DNA of 64,000 nucleotides from Prevotella sp. UBA4217. GTDB lineage: Bacteria; Bacteroidota; Bacteroidia; Bacteroidales; Bacteroidaceae. The notes below the pieces were generated by a model. It saw only the letters and a program-made list of their open reading frames with translations, had not been told where the DNA came from and ran no database searches. Position 1 is the stretch's first letter. Every line of letters starts with the position of its first letter. The position numbers were made by a program, and so were the translations under genes. The stretch lies in the NCBI GenBank assembly GCA_002379425.1, contig DFTH01000013.1:14407-78406 (forward strand), in the 5' to 3' direction. This document shows positions 53,017 to 61,628 of the stretch, one piece after another.

Positions 53017-53024
53017 CAAAGGTA
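53017..53024 (-). promoter_or_regulatory. -7 box (TACCTTTG) of glyS
   Basis: TAnnTTTG match 27 bases before the ATG. The -33 position lies in the AAGAATT array. Confidence 0.6.
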
Positions 53025-53029
53025 CGATA

Positions 53030-53064
53030 ATAAATTAAGAATTAAGAATTAAGAATCAAGAATT
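53030..53064. repeat. Heptad array, AAGAATT type, between divergent promoters
   Basis: ATAAATT, AAGAATT, AAGAATT, AAGAATC, AAGAATT. The same unit occurs at 6849-6883. Confidence 0.9.
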
Positions 53065-53084
53065 AACAAAAAATCATAGAAATA

Positions 53085-53116
53085 TTTGGTGGTTTCGGGA
53101 AAAAGTACTACCTTTG
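53085..53116 (+). promoter_or_regulatory. -33/-7 promoter of tRNA-Val
   Basis: TTTG (53085-53088), 20-base spacer, TACCTTTG (53109-53116). Confidence 0.75.
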
Positions 53117-53138
53117 CACCCGCTAAGTAAAAATGCAT

Positions 53139-53213
53139 AGGGGCATAGCCCAGTTGGTTTAGAGCGCTGCAGTCACATTGCAGAGGTCCCCGGTTCGAGC
53201 CCGGGTGTCCCTA
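53139..53213 (+). tRNA. tRNA-Val (anticodon CAC)
   Basis: 75 bases. Acceptor AGGGGCA pairs with TGTCCCT (one G-T pair), discriminator A, anticodon stem CTGCA/TGCAG with loop GTCACAT giving anticodon CAC (codon GUG), and T arm CCCGGTTCGAGCCCGGG. CCA is not encoded. It has its own promoter and terminator. Confidence 0.92.
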
Positions 53214-53220
53214 CAAGGAA

Positions 53221-53256
53221 AGAGAGAATGCTTTTGTCAGCATTCTCTCTTTTTTA
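53221..53256 (+). terminator. Terminator of tRNA-Val
   Basis: AGAGAGAATGCT pairs perfectly with AGCATTCTCTCT around a 6-base loop, followed by a T run. Confidence 0.9.
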
Positions 53257-53285
53257 CCTTTCAAAGCGGCACAACTCATTAACTA

Positions 53286-53315
53286 TTAATCGTTTGACAA
53301 TTGTCAAACGATTAA
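53286..53315. repeat. Perfect 30-bp palindrome
   Basis: TTAATCGTTTGACAA and its exact complement, no spacer. A second, shorter GACAATTGTC palindrome follows at 53318-53327. It lies between two terminators and no gene of its own is near. Confidence 0.9.
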
Positions 53316-53361
53316 ACGACAATTGTCAGACGTTCGTTTTCTTTAGGGATAACGAAAAAAA

Positions 53362-53417
53362 CTCCCTTCAACCGAAAAAAACAGATAATCAAGAGATTAA
53401 GCCTCGGCTGAAGGGAG
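53362..53417 (-). terminator. Terminator of the Oar-like receptor gene
   Basis: CTCCCTTCAACCG pairs with CGGCTGAAGGGAG (one mismatch) around a 30-base loop. On minus it is followed by a T-rich run. Confidence 0.6.
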
Positions 53418-53435
53418 AATTAGCGTTATATCCGA

Positions 53436-56400
53436 TTAGTTGAACAGGTAGCGGATGGTGAACATGATGCGGTAGGTAGAGGCTGTCGTCTCGTAGTTCT
53501 GAGAAGTGCTCAGATGACGTGCACCATCCACCGTATTATAGGTATATTGACCGTCCTTATATGTCAGCAGGGTATTACCCGTCACCTGCTTATACACGCC
53601 CCAATCTTTACATAAGAAGTTGAGCAGGTTCTCCACATCCAGACCGAGTTGGAGGCTGTGCTTCGTCTTACCAATCATGATGCTCATGTCGCGCAAGTAT
53701 TTGAAGTCGAGTTGATGATGCCAGGGCATCTTGGCGCCACCGCGCTCAGCATACTGTCCCTTGCGATCCTTCAGGTAGTCATCCTGGTTGATGAACTCCC
53801 AGAAGTCGTCGCGCTGCATGTCGGCAGAGTAGAGACCACCATCGACACGGCTGTCAGCAAAGTCCCAGTTGTTCAGTTCCTGACGCGAGGCAGGCACATA
53901 GATCAGGTTGCCTGGAGCCGACGGGTCACTATTGATGTTGCTGGCGAAGATATAAGAGTAGCGGCTAAAGGCATAACTGCCCAGATAGCCATACTGGTAG
54001 GCATCATAGATGAGGCTGAAGCGCGAGGTAGCATTCTTCGACTCCTTCAGCGTGTAACTGGCCGATGCAAGGAAACGGTTCGGAGCCACGTAGGTAGCAT
54101 AACCCGTCTCATTATCGTTCACGGCATTGATGGAGTTACGATAGTTGTTGTAGGCAGACGACACCTGGTCACCGATACCCTCGATATAACTCTTTGCCGT
54201 TGACATGGTGTAACTGGCACTAAGGTCGAGGCCGAAGTCAAACGACTTGCGCAACTGGAAACTCAACGAAGCATAGTAGGCCTTGCTGCCAGCGTTCTCG
54301 AGCACGTATGCTGAGTGCTTAGCATCATAGTAGGACATCTTGTGACGCACATCGCCGTGACCGAGATCGACGGTAGATGTGCCATCCCAATAGATATCAG
54401 CATTAGACACCACCACAGGATTCAGGTCTTTGTTGAAGACACCCTCCAGCGTGAAGTCAATGTCCCAAGGCAGTTTGGCATCGAACGCCAGTGAGCCCTT
54501 CCAGGTCTTAGGCATACGCAGGTCATTACTCAGGATAGTCGGACTAGTGGGGACGGAGGTGGCACTGACGGCACCGATCTGGCTGAGCATGTCCCTCTGG
54601 GTCGGGGTAGTCTGTCCATATACGGATATGGATGGCAGGGTATTACCATTAGAAGTCGTGGCCACGTATGAGGTCTGACCCATACCGGAGTTACCGACGG
54701 CAGACACAAGCCATACGAATGGCATGCGACCTACGAAGAGACCCGTACCTCCACGGAGGATGTACTTACGCTCGCCAGTGATGTCCCAGTTGAAACCAAC
54801 ACGTGGAGAGAAACTCACGCTGGCATCAGGCACATTATCCGTGCGGAAGTGACGGCCGCCGAAGTCGATGTTATAGTAGTCCTTGTTGAAGTTGTTCTTC
54901 AGATCAGGATAAGAGGGCAACTCGAAGCGTGCACCTATTGACATGCGGAAGCGCTCGCTCCAACTGATGTTATCCTGGAAGTAGAGCGACCACTGGTTGG
55001 TACTCATCTCAGAAGTGAACATCGAGAAATCGGGGTTGTTACCGTAGGTGATACCAAACACACGGGGATCGCGGCCGAAGACAGCATCCCAGTTGCCTGT
55101 AGCAACCTCCTCAGGCGTAGCCTCGAAGGCAAAGTAGCCGGCAGCAGCCTGAGCAAAGCCGTTGGCGGCATAGTTGTGCTCGTACTGCAGACCAGCAAAG
55201 AGGTTGTGCTTACCCAGCGACATGTTCAACTCATCGGTGATGACGGTCGTCTTTGTCTGAGCCAAGTTGCCGTAGGTGAAGATATCACCCATCATCGCCC
55301 ATGTAGGATAGTGGTCCTGGCCATCGTTCATCACGATCTCGACGACGGGGTTGCTGTCGCCATATTCCGTAGAGCGGGGCTGGTCCTGGAACGAATAGGT
55401 ACCACGCAGCGTGTTATTGATTTTTCCGAACTTGGAGTTCAACTCGGCTGCGACAGAGGTGAACTTAAACTCAGAATAGTAGCGGCTGGATACGGAACTC
55501 ATGCCATAGTTACTGTTACTGCCGTATGTATTCTGGTGACCGCCATAGATGGCCGTGGCCTGGTTGCTGCCGATGGAGCGGGAAGCAGAGGCAGGATTTG
55601 AATCCTTTCGGTTAGACTTGGTGAAACGCACGTTGAACTTATGGTTGTCGTTGATGTTCCAGTCCAGGCGGGCGAGGATACGGTAGGCTGGCGTCTTGAT
55701 GTTATAGTTCTGCCAGGCGCCAGTGGTCATCCCAAAGGTGTTCTGCATATAACTTGACAGGCTCTCCAGTTCTGACAACTGCGGACGGCGGTTGGTGGAT
55801 GTATAAGGAGGCTCACCATTACCGGCACGGGCCGTCGGACCTGTCGTCACATTATCCTCATACTCACCATTCACGAAGAAGAACAGTTTGTCCTTGATGA
55901 TCGGACCGCCGAGGCTGATACCGTATGTATTGTTATGACCATCATCTACGTCGAACACGGTGCTTCCCACGCGGTTACCCTTCAGCGAGGTGCTGGTGAG
56001 ATAGGTATAGACGCTACCCTTGAACTCGTTGCTACCACTTTTGGTGACGGCGTTGATACCACCACCAGTGAATCCGCTCTGGCGAACATCGTACGGGGTG
56101 ATAGAGACGGTCATCTGCTCCAGGGCATCCAGTGAGATGGGCGTACCGCCACCAGGCAGGGGTGAAGAGCCCAGACCGAAGGCATTGTTGAACGCAGCAC
56201 CATCGACGGTGATGTACGACTGACGGTAGTTACCACCACCGATAGCCATACCGCTGGCAGAACTCGACTGCGGGGTCAGTTTCATGATGTCTGTCATCGA
56301 ACGGCCGATCGTTGGCACAGCAGCCATCACATCGGAGTTAATGTTCGTCACAGCACCAGAACGGTCGCTACGCATAGTGTTGTTAGCATCAGCGGTTACG

Positions 56401-56753
56401 ACAATTTCCTGCAGCAACTCGCTACCTTCTGTCAGAGTAGCATCCACCACCGTGTTCTGACCCAGGGCGAGTTGGAAGCCAGTCATCTTGGTTGTCTGGT
56501 AGCCGATATAACTCACTTCGACCTCGTAGGGGCCACCAACACGCATACCAGTAATGGTATAGCGACCATTCACATTGGTCACGGCACGATAAATCGTTCC
56601 CGAAGGAATATGCCTGGCAGTAATGGTGGCGCCAATGGCCTCCTCACCGCCTGCACTCACGATACCCGTGATACCAGAAGTTGTCACCTGTGCTACGGCA
56701 GTGAGCGAGAGCGTCAGCACCGTAACAACGAGCAAAAACAATCTTTTCTGCAT
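53436..56753 (-). CDS. Oar-like TonB-dependent receptor
   Basis: An 1105-aa outer-membrane protein: signal peptide MQKRLFLLVVTVLTLSLTAVA; CarboxypepD_reg-like domain (about 28-110; GITGIVSAGGEEAIGATITA, VNGRYTITGMRVGGPYEVEV); plug (LLQEIVVTADAN, SYITVDGAAFNNAFG, LDALEQMTVSITPYDVRQS); and a long barrel ending in an aromatic residue (YRIMFTIRYLFN). The VTPYDVRQSGFTGGGIN-type stretch is typical of Oar/OmpA-related receptors. The substrate is unknown; there is no SusD partner. It depends on TonB for energy. A -7 box is at 56818-56825. Confidence 0.92.
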   Translation of the reverse strand: MQKRLFLLVVTVLTLSLTAVAQVTTSGITGIVSAGGEEAIGATITARHIPSGTIYRAVTNVNGRYTITGMRVGGPYEVEVSYIGYQTTKMTGFQLALGQNTVVDATLTEGSELLQEIVVTADANNTMRSDRSGAVTNINSDVMAAVPTIGRSMTDIMKLTPQSSSASGMAIGGGNYRQSYITVDGAAFNNAFGLGSSPLPGGGTPISLDALEQMTVSITPYDVRQSGFTGGGINAVTKSGSNEFKGSVYTYLTSTSLKGNRVGSTVFDVDDGHNNTYGISLGGPIIKDKLFFFVNGEYEDNVTTGPTARAGNGEPPYTSTNRRPQLSELESLSSYMQNTFGMTTGAWQNYNIKTPAYRILARLDWNINDNHKFNVRFTKSNRKDSNPASASRSIGSNQATAIYGGHQNTYGSNSNYGMSSVSSRYYSEFKFTSVAAELNSKFGKINNTLRGTYSFQDQPRSTEYGDSNPVVEIVMNDGQDHYPTWAMMGDIFTYGNLAQTKTTVITDELNMSLGKHNLFAGLQYEHNYAANGFAQAAAGYFAFEATPEEVATGNWDAVFGRDPRVFGITYGNNPDFSMFTSEMSTNQWSLYFQDNISWSERFRMSIGARFELPSYPDLKNNFNKDYYNIDFGGRHFRTDNVPDASVSFSPRVGFNWDITGERKYILRGGTGLFVGRMPFVWLVSAVGNSGMGQTSYVATTSNGNTLPSISVYGQTTPTQRDMLSQIGAVSATSVPTSPTILSNDLRMPKTWKGSLAFDAKLPWDIDFTLEGVFNKDLNPVVVSNADIYWDGTSTVDLGHGDVRHKMSYYDAKHSAYVLENAGSKAYYASLSFQLRKSFDFGLDLSASYTMSTAKSYIEGIGDQVSSAYNNYRNSINAVNDNETGYATYVAPNRFLASASYTLKESKNATSRFSLIYDAYQYGYLGSYAFSRYSYIFASNINSDPSAPGNLIYVPASRQELNNWDFADSRVDGGLYSADMQRDDFWEFINQDDYLKDRKGQYAERGGAKMPWHHQLDFKYLRDMSIMIGKTKHSLQLGLDVENLLNFLCKDWGVYKQVTGNTLLTYKDGQYTYNTVDGARHLSTSQNYETTASTYRIMFTIRYLFN

Positions 56754-56817
56754 AAAATTAGAACTGTTTTAATTAATTAAACTATTCGGTTTATGGCCGA
56801 ACCTTTCTATTCGCGTG

Positions 56818-56825
56818 CAAAGGTA
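56818..56825 (-). promoter_or_regulatory. -7 box (TACCTTTG) of the Oar-like receptor
   Basis: TAnnTTTG match 64 bases before the ATG. Confidence 0.55.
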
Positions 56826-56895
56826 AGAAAAACTATTGATATAATGTTATAAAACGGGAAGTTTTTTTAAATATATTAAAAATACCTGTGCTTCA

Positions 56896-57687
56896 TCATT
56901 TCAGTACGACACCTGTCAGGATACGTCCCGAATCAGTGCCTAACCTGCGGGCGGAGAAATAGTCGTCGCAGTGGTCGTAAGTACAGATGCATGCCGTCTG
57001 AATATGGTCGGTCTTCACGCCCATGTCCTCCAACTGGAGCCTACAGCACTTCCACAGATCGATATGCCATTTTTGTTCCCGTTTTGCTATCTCCCCCATC
57101 GGATAGCCGGCACTGGCAAACTGCTCATACACCTCATCGCCCACCTCGAAGTTCTTCAGGGAGATGCCTGGTCCGATGACGGCCTTCAGGGCCTCGGGCC
57201 TTGAGTGATAGGCCATCTGCATCGACGTCACTGCCACCCCTGCGATATTTGCCACCGTACCGCGCCAGCCACTGTGCACCACACTGGCGGCATGATGCTC
57301 GGGATCGTAAAGGATAATGGGTATGCAATCAGCCGTGGAGACACCGATACATATCTCCTTCTCGTTGGTCATCAGCGCATCAATGCCCTCCAGCACCTGC
57401 GTGCGCACCTCATCAGAGAGGCGGAAGAAAGTCTTGCCGATCTGAGCGATGCCTGTGGCATGCACCTGATGAGGCATGACAAGACGGTCATTGCTGATCC
57501 TCAGCAACTGACACAGTGCCTTGCGGTTCTCCGCGATGTCCGACGGGTCGTCACCACAGTACAGGTTCACATTGAACTCACCATGGTTACCCTGACTATA
57601 ACCGCCATGACGAGTAGAACTGAAGGCCGTCACGCCATCGGCGATTTCGTAGAAAGTAAGTTGGGGCTTAAGGGGCTTCTTGCGCAT
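56896..57687 (-). CDS. pgeF: Peptidoglycan editing factor PgeF (YfiH/laccase-domain)
   Basis: A 263-aa cytoplasmic protein of the DUF152/YfiH fold. The metal-ligand motifs are RLVMPHQVHATG, the Cys in VSTADCIPIIL, and VVHSGWRGTVANI, with a C-terminal CTYDHCDDYFSARR. Members remove wrongly inserted L-Ser in muropeptide precursors; purine-nucleoside-related and polyphenol oxidase activities have also been described. It lies 4 bp after obg and is probably coupled to it. Confidence 0.88.
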   Translation of the reverse strand: MRKKPLKPQLTFYEIADGVTAFSSTRHGGYSQGNHGEFNVNLYCGDDPSDIAENRKALCQLLRISNDRLVMPHQVHATGIAQIGKTFFRLSDEVRTQVLEGIDALMTNEKEICIGVSTADCIPIILYDPEHHAASVVHSGWRGTVANIAGVAVTSMQMAYHSRPEALKAVIGPGISLKNFEVGDEVYEQFASAGYPMGEIAKREQKWHIDLWKCCRLQLEDMGVKTDHIQTACICTYDHCDDYFSARRLGTDSGRILTGVVLK

Positions 57688-57691
57688 GGGG

Positions 57692-58867
57692 TCAGGATTC
57701 TAGGGGTTCTAGGTCGTCTAGGGGTTCTAGGTCGTCTAGGTCTTCTAGATTTTCTAGATCGACATATTCGATGTCCTCATCTTCACCTTCATCGGCCAGT
57801 TCCTGCGCGAAGCGACTCATATCCTTGTCGCGATGCACGAGGGTGTCCTCGGCGGTGATAGTGGCGAGTTTGTTGCTCTCAGCATTCAACTCACGCCATA
57901 GCACATCCTTCAGTTCGTCGAGACCTAAGCCTGTCACTGCGGAGATAAATACGACGGGCAGGTCCTGCGGCAACGTCTCCTTAAGCATGTCGATGAGTTC
58001 GTCGTCGAGCAGGTCGCACTTGGTCACGGCCAGCACGCGGTGCTTGTCGAGCATCTCAGGATTGAACTGTGCCAGTTCGTTGAGCAATATCTCGTATTCG
58101 TGCTTGATATCGTCGGTATCTCCTGGCACCATGAAGAGCAACAGGGAGTTGCGCTCGATATGACGGAGGAAGCGCAGGCCAAGGCCCTTGCCCTCAGAAG
58201 CGCCCTCAATGATACCTGGGATATCAGCCATCACAAACGACTTACCCTCGCGATAGCCCACGATGCCCAGCGAGGGTTCCATCGTGGTAAAGGGGTAGTT
58301 GGCTATCTTCGGGCGTGCATTCGACAGAGAAGACACCAGTGTGGATTTGCCGGCGTTTGGGAAGCCTACGAGTCCGACATCGGCCAGCAGTTTCAGTTCG
58401 AGGATGATGGTCATCTCCTGCATCGGCTCTCCCGGCTGTGCATAGCGCGGAGCCTGATTCGTGGCCGAACGGAACTGAAAGTTACCCAGTCCGCCACGCC
58501 CGCCTTTGAGCAACAGTACCTCCTGGCCGTCGTAGGTGACGTCGCAGACATATTTGCCCGTCTCGGCATCATAGACGACGGTACCACACGGCACGTCGAT
58601 ATAGACGTCCTTGCCATCGGTGCCATGACACTTATCCTTACCGCCGTTGCCACCATGCTCAGCAAAGATATGGCGCTCGTATTTCAGATGGAGCAGTGTC
58701 CAGTAATTATGGTTGCCGCGCAGATAGATGCTGCCGCCCTTGCCACCGTCGCCACCATCAGGGCCTCCGTTGGGGTTATATTTCACGTGGCGTAAGTGCA
58801 TGCTGCCCTTACCGCCCTTGCCAGAGCGGCAGTATATCTTCACATAATCAACAAAATTAGATTCCAT
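57692..58867 (-). CDS. obg: GTPase Obg
   Basis: A 391-aa ribosome-assembly GTPase. The Gly-rich Obg fold ([20 protein letters not shown]) is followed by G1 [11 protein letters not shown] (about 170), G3 [16 protein letters not shown] and G4 TKCDLLD. The last about 40 residues are acidic, and the final 21 codons ([20 protein letters not shown] then S) are a 9-bp CTAG array at 57700-57757. The gene ends 4 bp before pgeF and overlaps adk by 11 bp. Confidence 0.96.
   Translation of the reverse strand: MESNFVDYVKIYCRSGKGGKGSMHLRHVKYNPNGGPDGGDGGKGGSIYLRGNHNYWTLLHLKYERHIFAEHGGNGGKDKCHGTDGKDVYIDVPCGTVVYDAETGKYVCDVTYDGQEVLLLKGGRGGLGNFQFRSATNQAPRYAQPGEPMQEMTIILELKLLADVGLVGFPNAGKSTLVSSLSNARPKIANYPFTTMEPSLGIVGYREGKSFVMADIPGIIEGASEGKGLGLRFLRHIERNSLLLFMVPGDTDDIKHEYEILLNELAQFNPEMLDKHRVLAVTKCDLLDDELIDMLKETLPQDLPVVFISAVTGLGLDELKDVLWRELNAESNKLATITAEDTLVHRDKDMSRFAQELADEGEDEDIEYVDLENLEDLDDLEPLDDLEPLES
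57700..57757. repeat. 9-bp array with seven CTAG forming the obg 3' end
   Basis: CTAG at 57700, 57709, 57718, 57727, 57736, 57745 and 57754, all exactly 9 bp apart. Confidence 0.97.
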
Positions 58868-59429
58868 CGATCACCTTACAGATATCGGCGAAGATTCGGT
58901 CCAGTTCTCCCAAACCGTTAATATGATAATGTACGCCGTCCTTAATATACCAGGCGATGAGCGGCTGGGTCTGACTATGATAGACCTGCAGGCGCTTCTT
59001 GATGGTCTCTTCATTGTCGTCGGCTCGTCCACTCTGCAGGCCACGGTGGATGAGGCGCTTCATCAGTTCATCCTCCGGCACGTCGAGTTCAATCATGGCA
59101 GCCACCTTATCACCACGCTCACTGAGCATCTGCTTCAGGGCCTCTGCCTGTGGGATGGTGCGGGGGAAACCGTCGAAGATCACGCCCTTATGGTCGCGCC
59201 CAAGGGCATCATAGACGCTGGCCAGGATCGACACCATCAGGTCGTCGGGGATCAACTGGCCGTTGTCGATATACTGCTGGGCCGTCTTGCCCAGTTCTGT
59301 TCCCTTACGGATCTCGTTGCGGAGCACATCACCTGTGGAGATGTGGTTCAGTCCGTACTTCTCTATCAACTTGTCGCTCTGCGTTCCCTTACCAGAACCG
59401 GGAGCACCGAAAATGACTATATTCTTCAT
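58857..59429 (-). CDS. adk: Adenylate kinase
   Basis: A 190-aa cytoplasmic enzyme (2 ADP to ATP + AMP). P-loop [18 protein letters not shown]-binding [30 protein letters not shown], and a short LID ([17 protein letters not shown]) without zinc cysteines, hence the short form. It overlaps obg by 11 bp and follows hpt by 18 bp. Confidence 0.96.
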   Translation of the reverse strand: MKNIVIFGAPGSGKGTQSDKLIEKYGLNHISTGDVLRNEIRKGTELGKTAQQYIDNGQLIPDDLMVSILASVYDALGRDHKGVIFDGFPRTIPQAEALKQMLSERGDKVAAMIELDVPEDELMKRLIHRGLQSGRADDNEETIKKRLQVYHSQTQPLIAWYIKDGVHYHINGLGELDRIFADICKVIDGI

Positions 59430-59447
59430 TGTCTGGTCTGTTTATGG

Positions 59448-59987
59448 TTATTCTTCAACTATTGTATAAATATCTTTCAATCCACGCCCTTGCTGGTCAT
59501 AGTCCAGGCCGTAGCCCACAATGAAATCGTCGGGAATACGGAAGGCCACATAGTCGAGCGTCAGGTCCTCCTTCAACTTGTCAGGCTTAAAGAACAACGT
59601 GCAGATATGCACTGAGGCGGGATTACGTGTCCCCAGTTGTTCAATCATCCGCCTCATGGTGGTACCGCTCTCCACGATATCCTCCACGATGACTATCGTA
59701 CGTCCCGCCAGGTTCTCATTGATACCTATCACCTCCTTGACCTTTCCCGTAGAAACGGTGCCCTGGTAGGAAGCCAGTTTCACGAAGGATATCTCACAGG
59801 GGATGGTCATCTCGCGCATCAGGTCTGCAGCAAAGATAAACGATCCGTTAAGCACACCGAGGAAAAGCGGGGTCTTCCCCTCCATGTCCTTGCTGATCTG
59901 CTGGGCAAGCGCCTTGACACGCGCCTTGATCTCTGATTCTGGAATGGATATCCTGAATGATTTGTCCTTGATTTTTATCGTACTCAT
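59448..59987 (-). CDS. hpt: Hypoxanthine phosphoribosyltransferase
   Basis: A 179-aa purine salvage enzyme. LGVLNGSFIFAADLMREM, the flexible-loop region SFVKLASYQGT, the PRPP motif IVIVEDIVESGTTM and DFIVGYGLDYDQQGR are in the usual order. The ATG at 59987 fits the family start; an ATG at 59999 is in frame. A -7 box lies at 60011-60018. It heads the operon hpt, adk, obg, pgeF. Confidence 0.95.
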   Translation of the reverse strand: MSTIKIKDKSFRISIPESEIKARVKALAQQISKDMEGKTPLFLGVLNGSFIFAADLMREMTIPCEISFVKLASYQGTVSTGKVKEVIGINENLAGRTIVIVEDIVESGTTMRRMIEQLGTRNPASVHICTLFFKPDKLKEDLTLDYVAFRIPDDFIVGYGLDYDQQGRGLKDIYTIVEE

Positions 59988-60010
59988 ACGCTGAAACATA
60001 AAATCTTGTG

Positions 60011-60018
60011 CAAAAGTA
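60011..60018 (-). promoter_or_regulatory. -7 box (TACTTTTG) of the hpt-adk-obg-pgeF operon
   Basis: TAnnTTTG match 23 bases before the chosen ATG. Confidence 0.6.
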
Positions 60019-60064
60019 CAAAAAAAGAGCCAGATTTCCCAGACTTTGCAAGTTTTTTAATATT

Positions 60065-60091
60065 AATCTGTGTTAATCCGTGGAATCTGTG
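60065..60091. repeat. AATCTGTG array before nnr
   Basis: AATCTGTG at 60065, AATCCGTG at 60075 and AATCTGTG at 60084, steps of 10 and 9, directly upstream of the nnr -7 box. Confidence 0.8.
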
Positions 60092-60103
60092 AGGCTTTTT
60101 TCA

Positions 60104-60111
60104 TATCTTTG
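60104..60111 (+). promoter_or_regulatory. -7 box (TATCTTTG) of nnr, near-leaderless
   Basis: The box ends 5 bases before the ATG at 60117, so the mRNA would have almost no leader. Confidence 0.65.
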
Positions 60112-60116
60112 CACCT

Positions 60117-61628
60117 ATGAAAATATTTACAAGCGCCCAGATTCACGAACTGGACAAATACACGATAGAACACGAGCCCATCAAGTCGATCGACCTGATG
60201 GAGCGGGCAGCCAAGACTTTGACACAGACCATCACCGACCATTGGAGCAATGCTACGCCAGTCATCGTCTTTGCCGGCCCGGGCAACAACGGGGGTGACG
60301 CACTCGCCGTGTCGAGGATGCTCATCGACAGGGGGTACGACGTAAAGGTCTATCTCTTCAATATCTCAGGGCATCTCTCCAACGACTGTGCCACTAACAA
60401 GGCACGACTGACGGACAAGCGCTCAAAGGCTCTCATAGAAGTGACACAGGAGTTTGAGCCGCCACAGTTGGAAGCCAATATGCTCGTCATTGACGGACTC
60501 TTCGGCTCGGGCCTGAACAAGCCCCTGGCCGGAGGCTTTGCCTCACTGGTGAAATATATCAATGCCTCACCGTCGAAGGTCGTGAGCATTGACGTGCCTT
60601 CGGGCCTGATGACGGAGGACAACACGTATAACGTCCGTGCTAACATCATCCGTGCTGACATGACGCTGACCCTCCAGCACCAGAAACTATCCTTCCTGTT
60701 TGCCGAGAACCAGCAGTTCATCGGACAGATGAAAGTGCTTGACATTCGTCTGAGCAAGGAAGGAGTGGAGAAAATCGATGCCAACTATACCCTGCTGGAA
60801 GAAAGCGACGTGCTGCCCCGCCTGCAGAAGCGTGACCCCTTCGCCCACAAGGGCAAGATGGGCAATGCGCTCATCATCGCAGGCAGTTACGGCATGGGCG
60901 GTGCCTCCGTGCTGGCTACCAAAGCCTGCCTGCGCTCAGGAGCGGGCAAGGTGACGGTCCACACACCTAAGGGCAACAATATCATCATGCAGATCAGCGT
61001 GCCAGAGGCTGTCATACAGTTCGACAAGGAGGAGACCACCTTCTCAGAGGCCGTCGATACCGAAGACTTCAACGCCGTAGGCATTGGTCCGGGATTAGGC
61101 ACCAGCGAGCAGACGGCCATTGCCATCATCGCCCAGTTGCGCCGTACGCAGTGCCCACTGGTTGCCGATGCCGATGCCATCAATATCCTCGCCACCCATC
61201 GTGCCTGGCTACAGCAGTTGCCCAAGGGAATCATCTTGACGCCCCACCCCAAGGAGTTTGAACGACTGGAGGGGCGCTGCACAGACAGTTTTGAGCGACT
61301 GATGAAAGCCCGCGACCTCGCCCAGCGCCTACAATGCTATATTATCCTGAAGGGGCATCACAGTTCACTCTGCCTGCCCGATGGCCATATCATCTTCAAC
61401 ACCACTGGCAATGCCGGCATGGCGACAGCAGGCAGTGGCGATGTGCTGACAGGCATCATCACGGGACTGCTCGCACGAGGCTATAAACAGGAGGACGCCT
61501 GCATCATAGGTATGTACCTCCATGGTCTGGCTGGCGACTTCGCCGCCCGCGATCTCGGCGAGGAGAGCGTCATCGCCAGCGACCTCATCCAGTACTTGCC
61601 CCAAGCCTTTAAACGACTTTATGAATAG
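60117..61628 (+). CDS. nnr: Bifunctional NAD(P)H-hydrate epimerase / dehydratase
   Basis: A 503-aa repair enzyme. The N-terminal YjeF_N epimerase domain (about 1-215) has VFAGPGNNGGDALAVSRML and VIDGLFGSGLNKPL. The C-terminal ribokinase-like ADP-dependent dehydratase domain (about 230-500) has GKMGNALIIAGSYGMGGA, GIGPGLGT, ILTPHPKEFERL and GNAGMATAGSGDVLTGI. Together they regenerate NAD(P)H from its damaged hydrate. The downstream DUF4831 gene overlaps it by 8 bp. Confidence 0.96.
   Translation: MKIFTSAQIHELDKYTIEHEPIKSIDLMERAAKTLTQTITDHWSNATPVIVFAGPGNNGGDALAVSRMLIDRGYDVKVYLFNISGHLSNDCATNKARLTDKRSKALIEVTQEFEPPQLEANMLVIDGLFGSGLNKPLAGGFASLVKYINASPSKVVSIDVPSGLMTEDNTYNVRANIIRADMTLTLQHQKLSFLFAENQQFIGQMKVLDIRLSKEGVEKIDANYTLLEESDVLPRLQKRDPFAHKGKMGNALIIAGSYGMGGASVLATKACLRSGAGKVTVHTPKGNNIIMQISVPEAVIQFDKEETTFSEAVDTEDFNAVGIGPGLGTSEQTAIAIIAQLRRTQCPLVADADAINILATHRAWLQQLPKGIILTPHPKEFERLEGRCTDSFERLMKARDLAQRLQCYIILKGHHSSLCLPDGHIIFNTTGNAGMATAGSGDVLTGIITGLLARGYKQEDACIIGMYLHGLAGDFAARDLGEESVIASDLIQYLPQAFKRLYE

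Noticed and set aside
51580..53052. 490-codon open frame on plus opposite glyS
   Set aside because: Antisense shadow of glyS with low-complexity, Leu/His/Val-rich composition.
53228..53443. 71-codon plus frame after tRNA-Val
   Set aside because: It begins inside the tRNA terminator and crosses the palindrome and another terminator.
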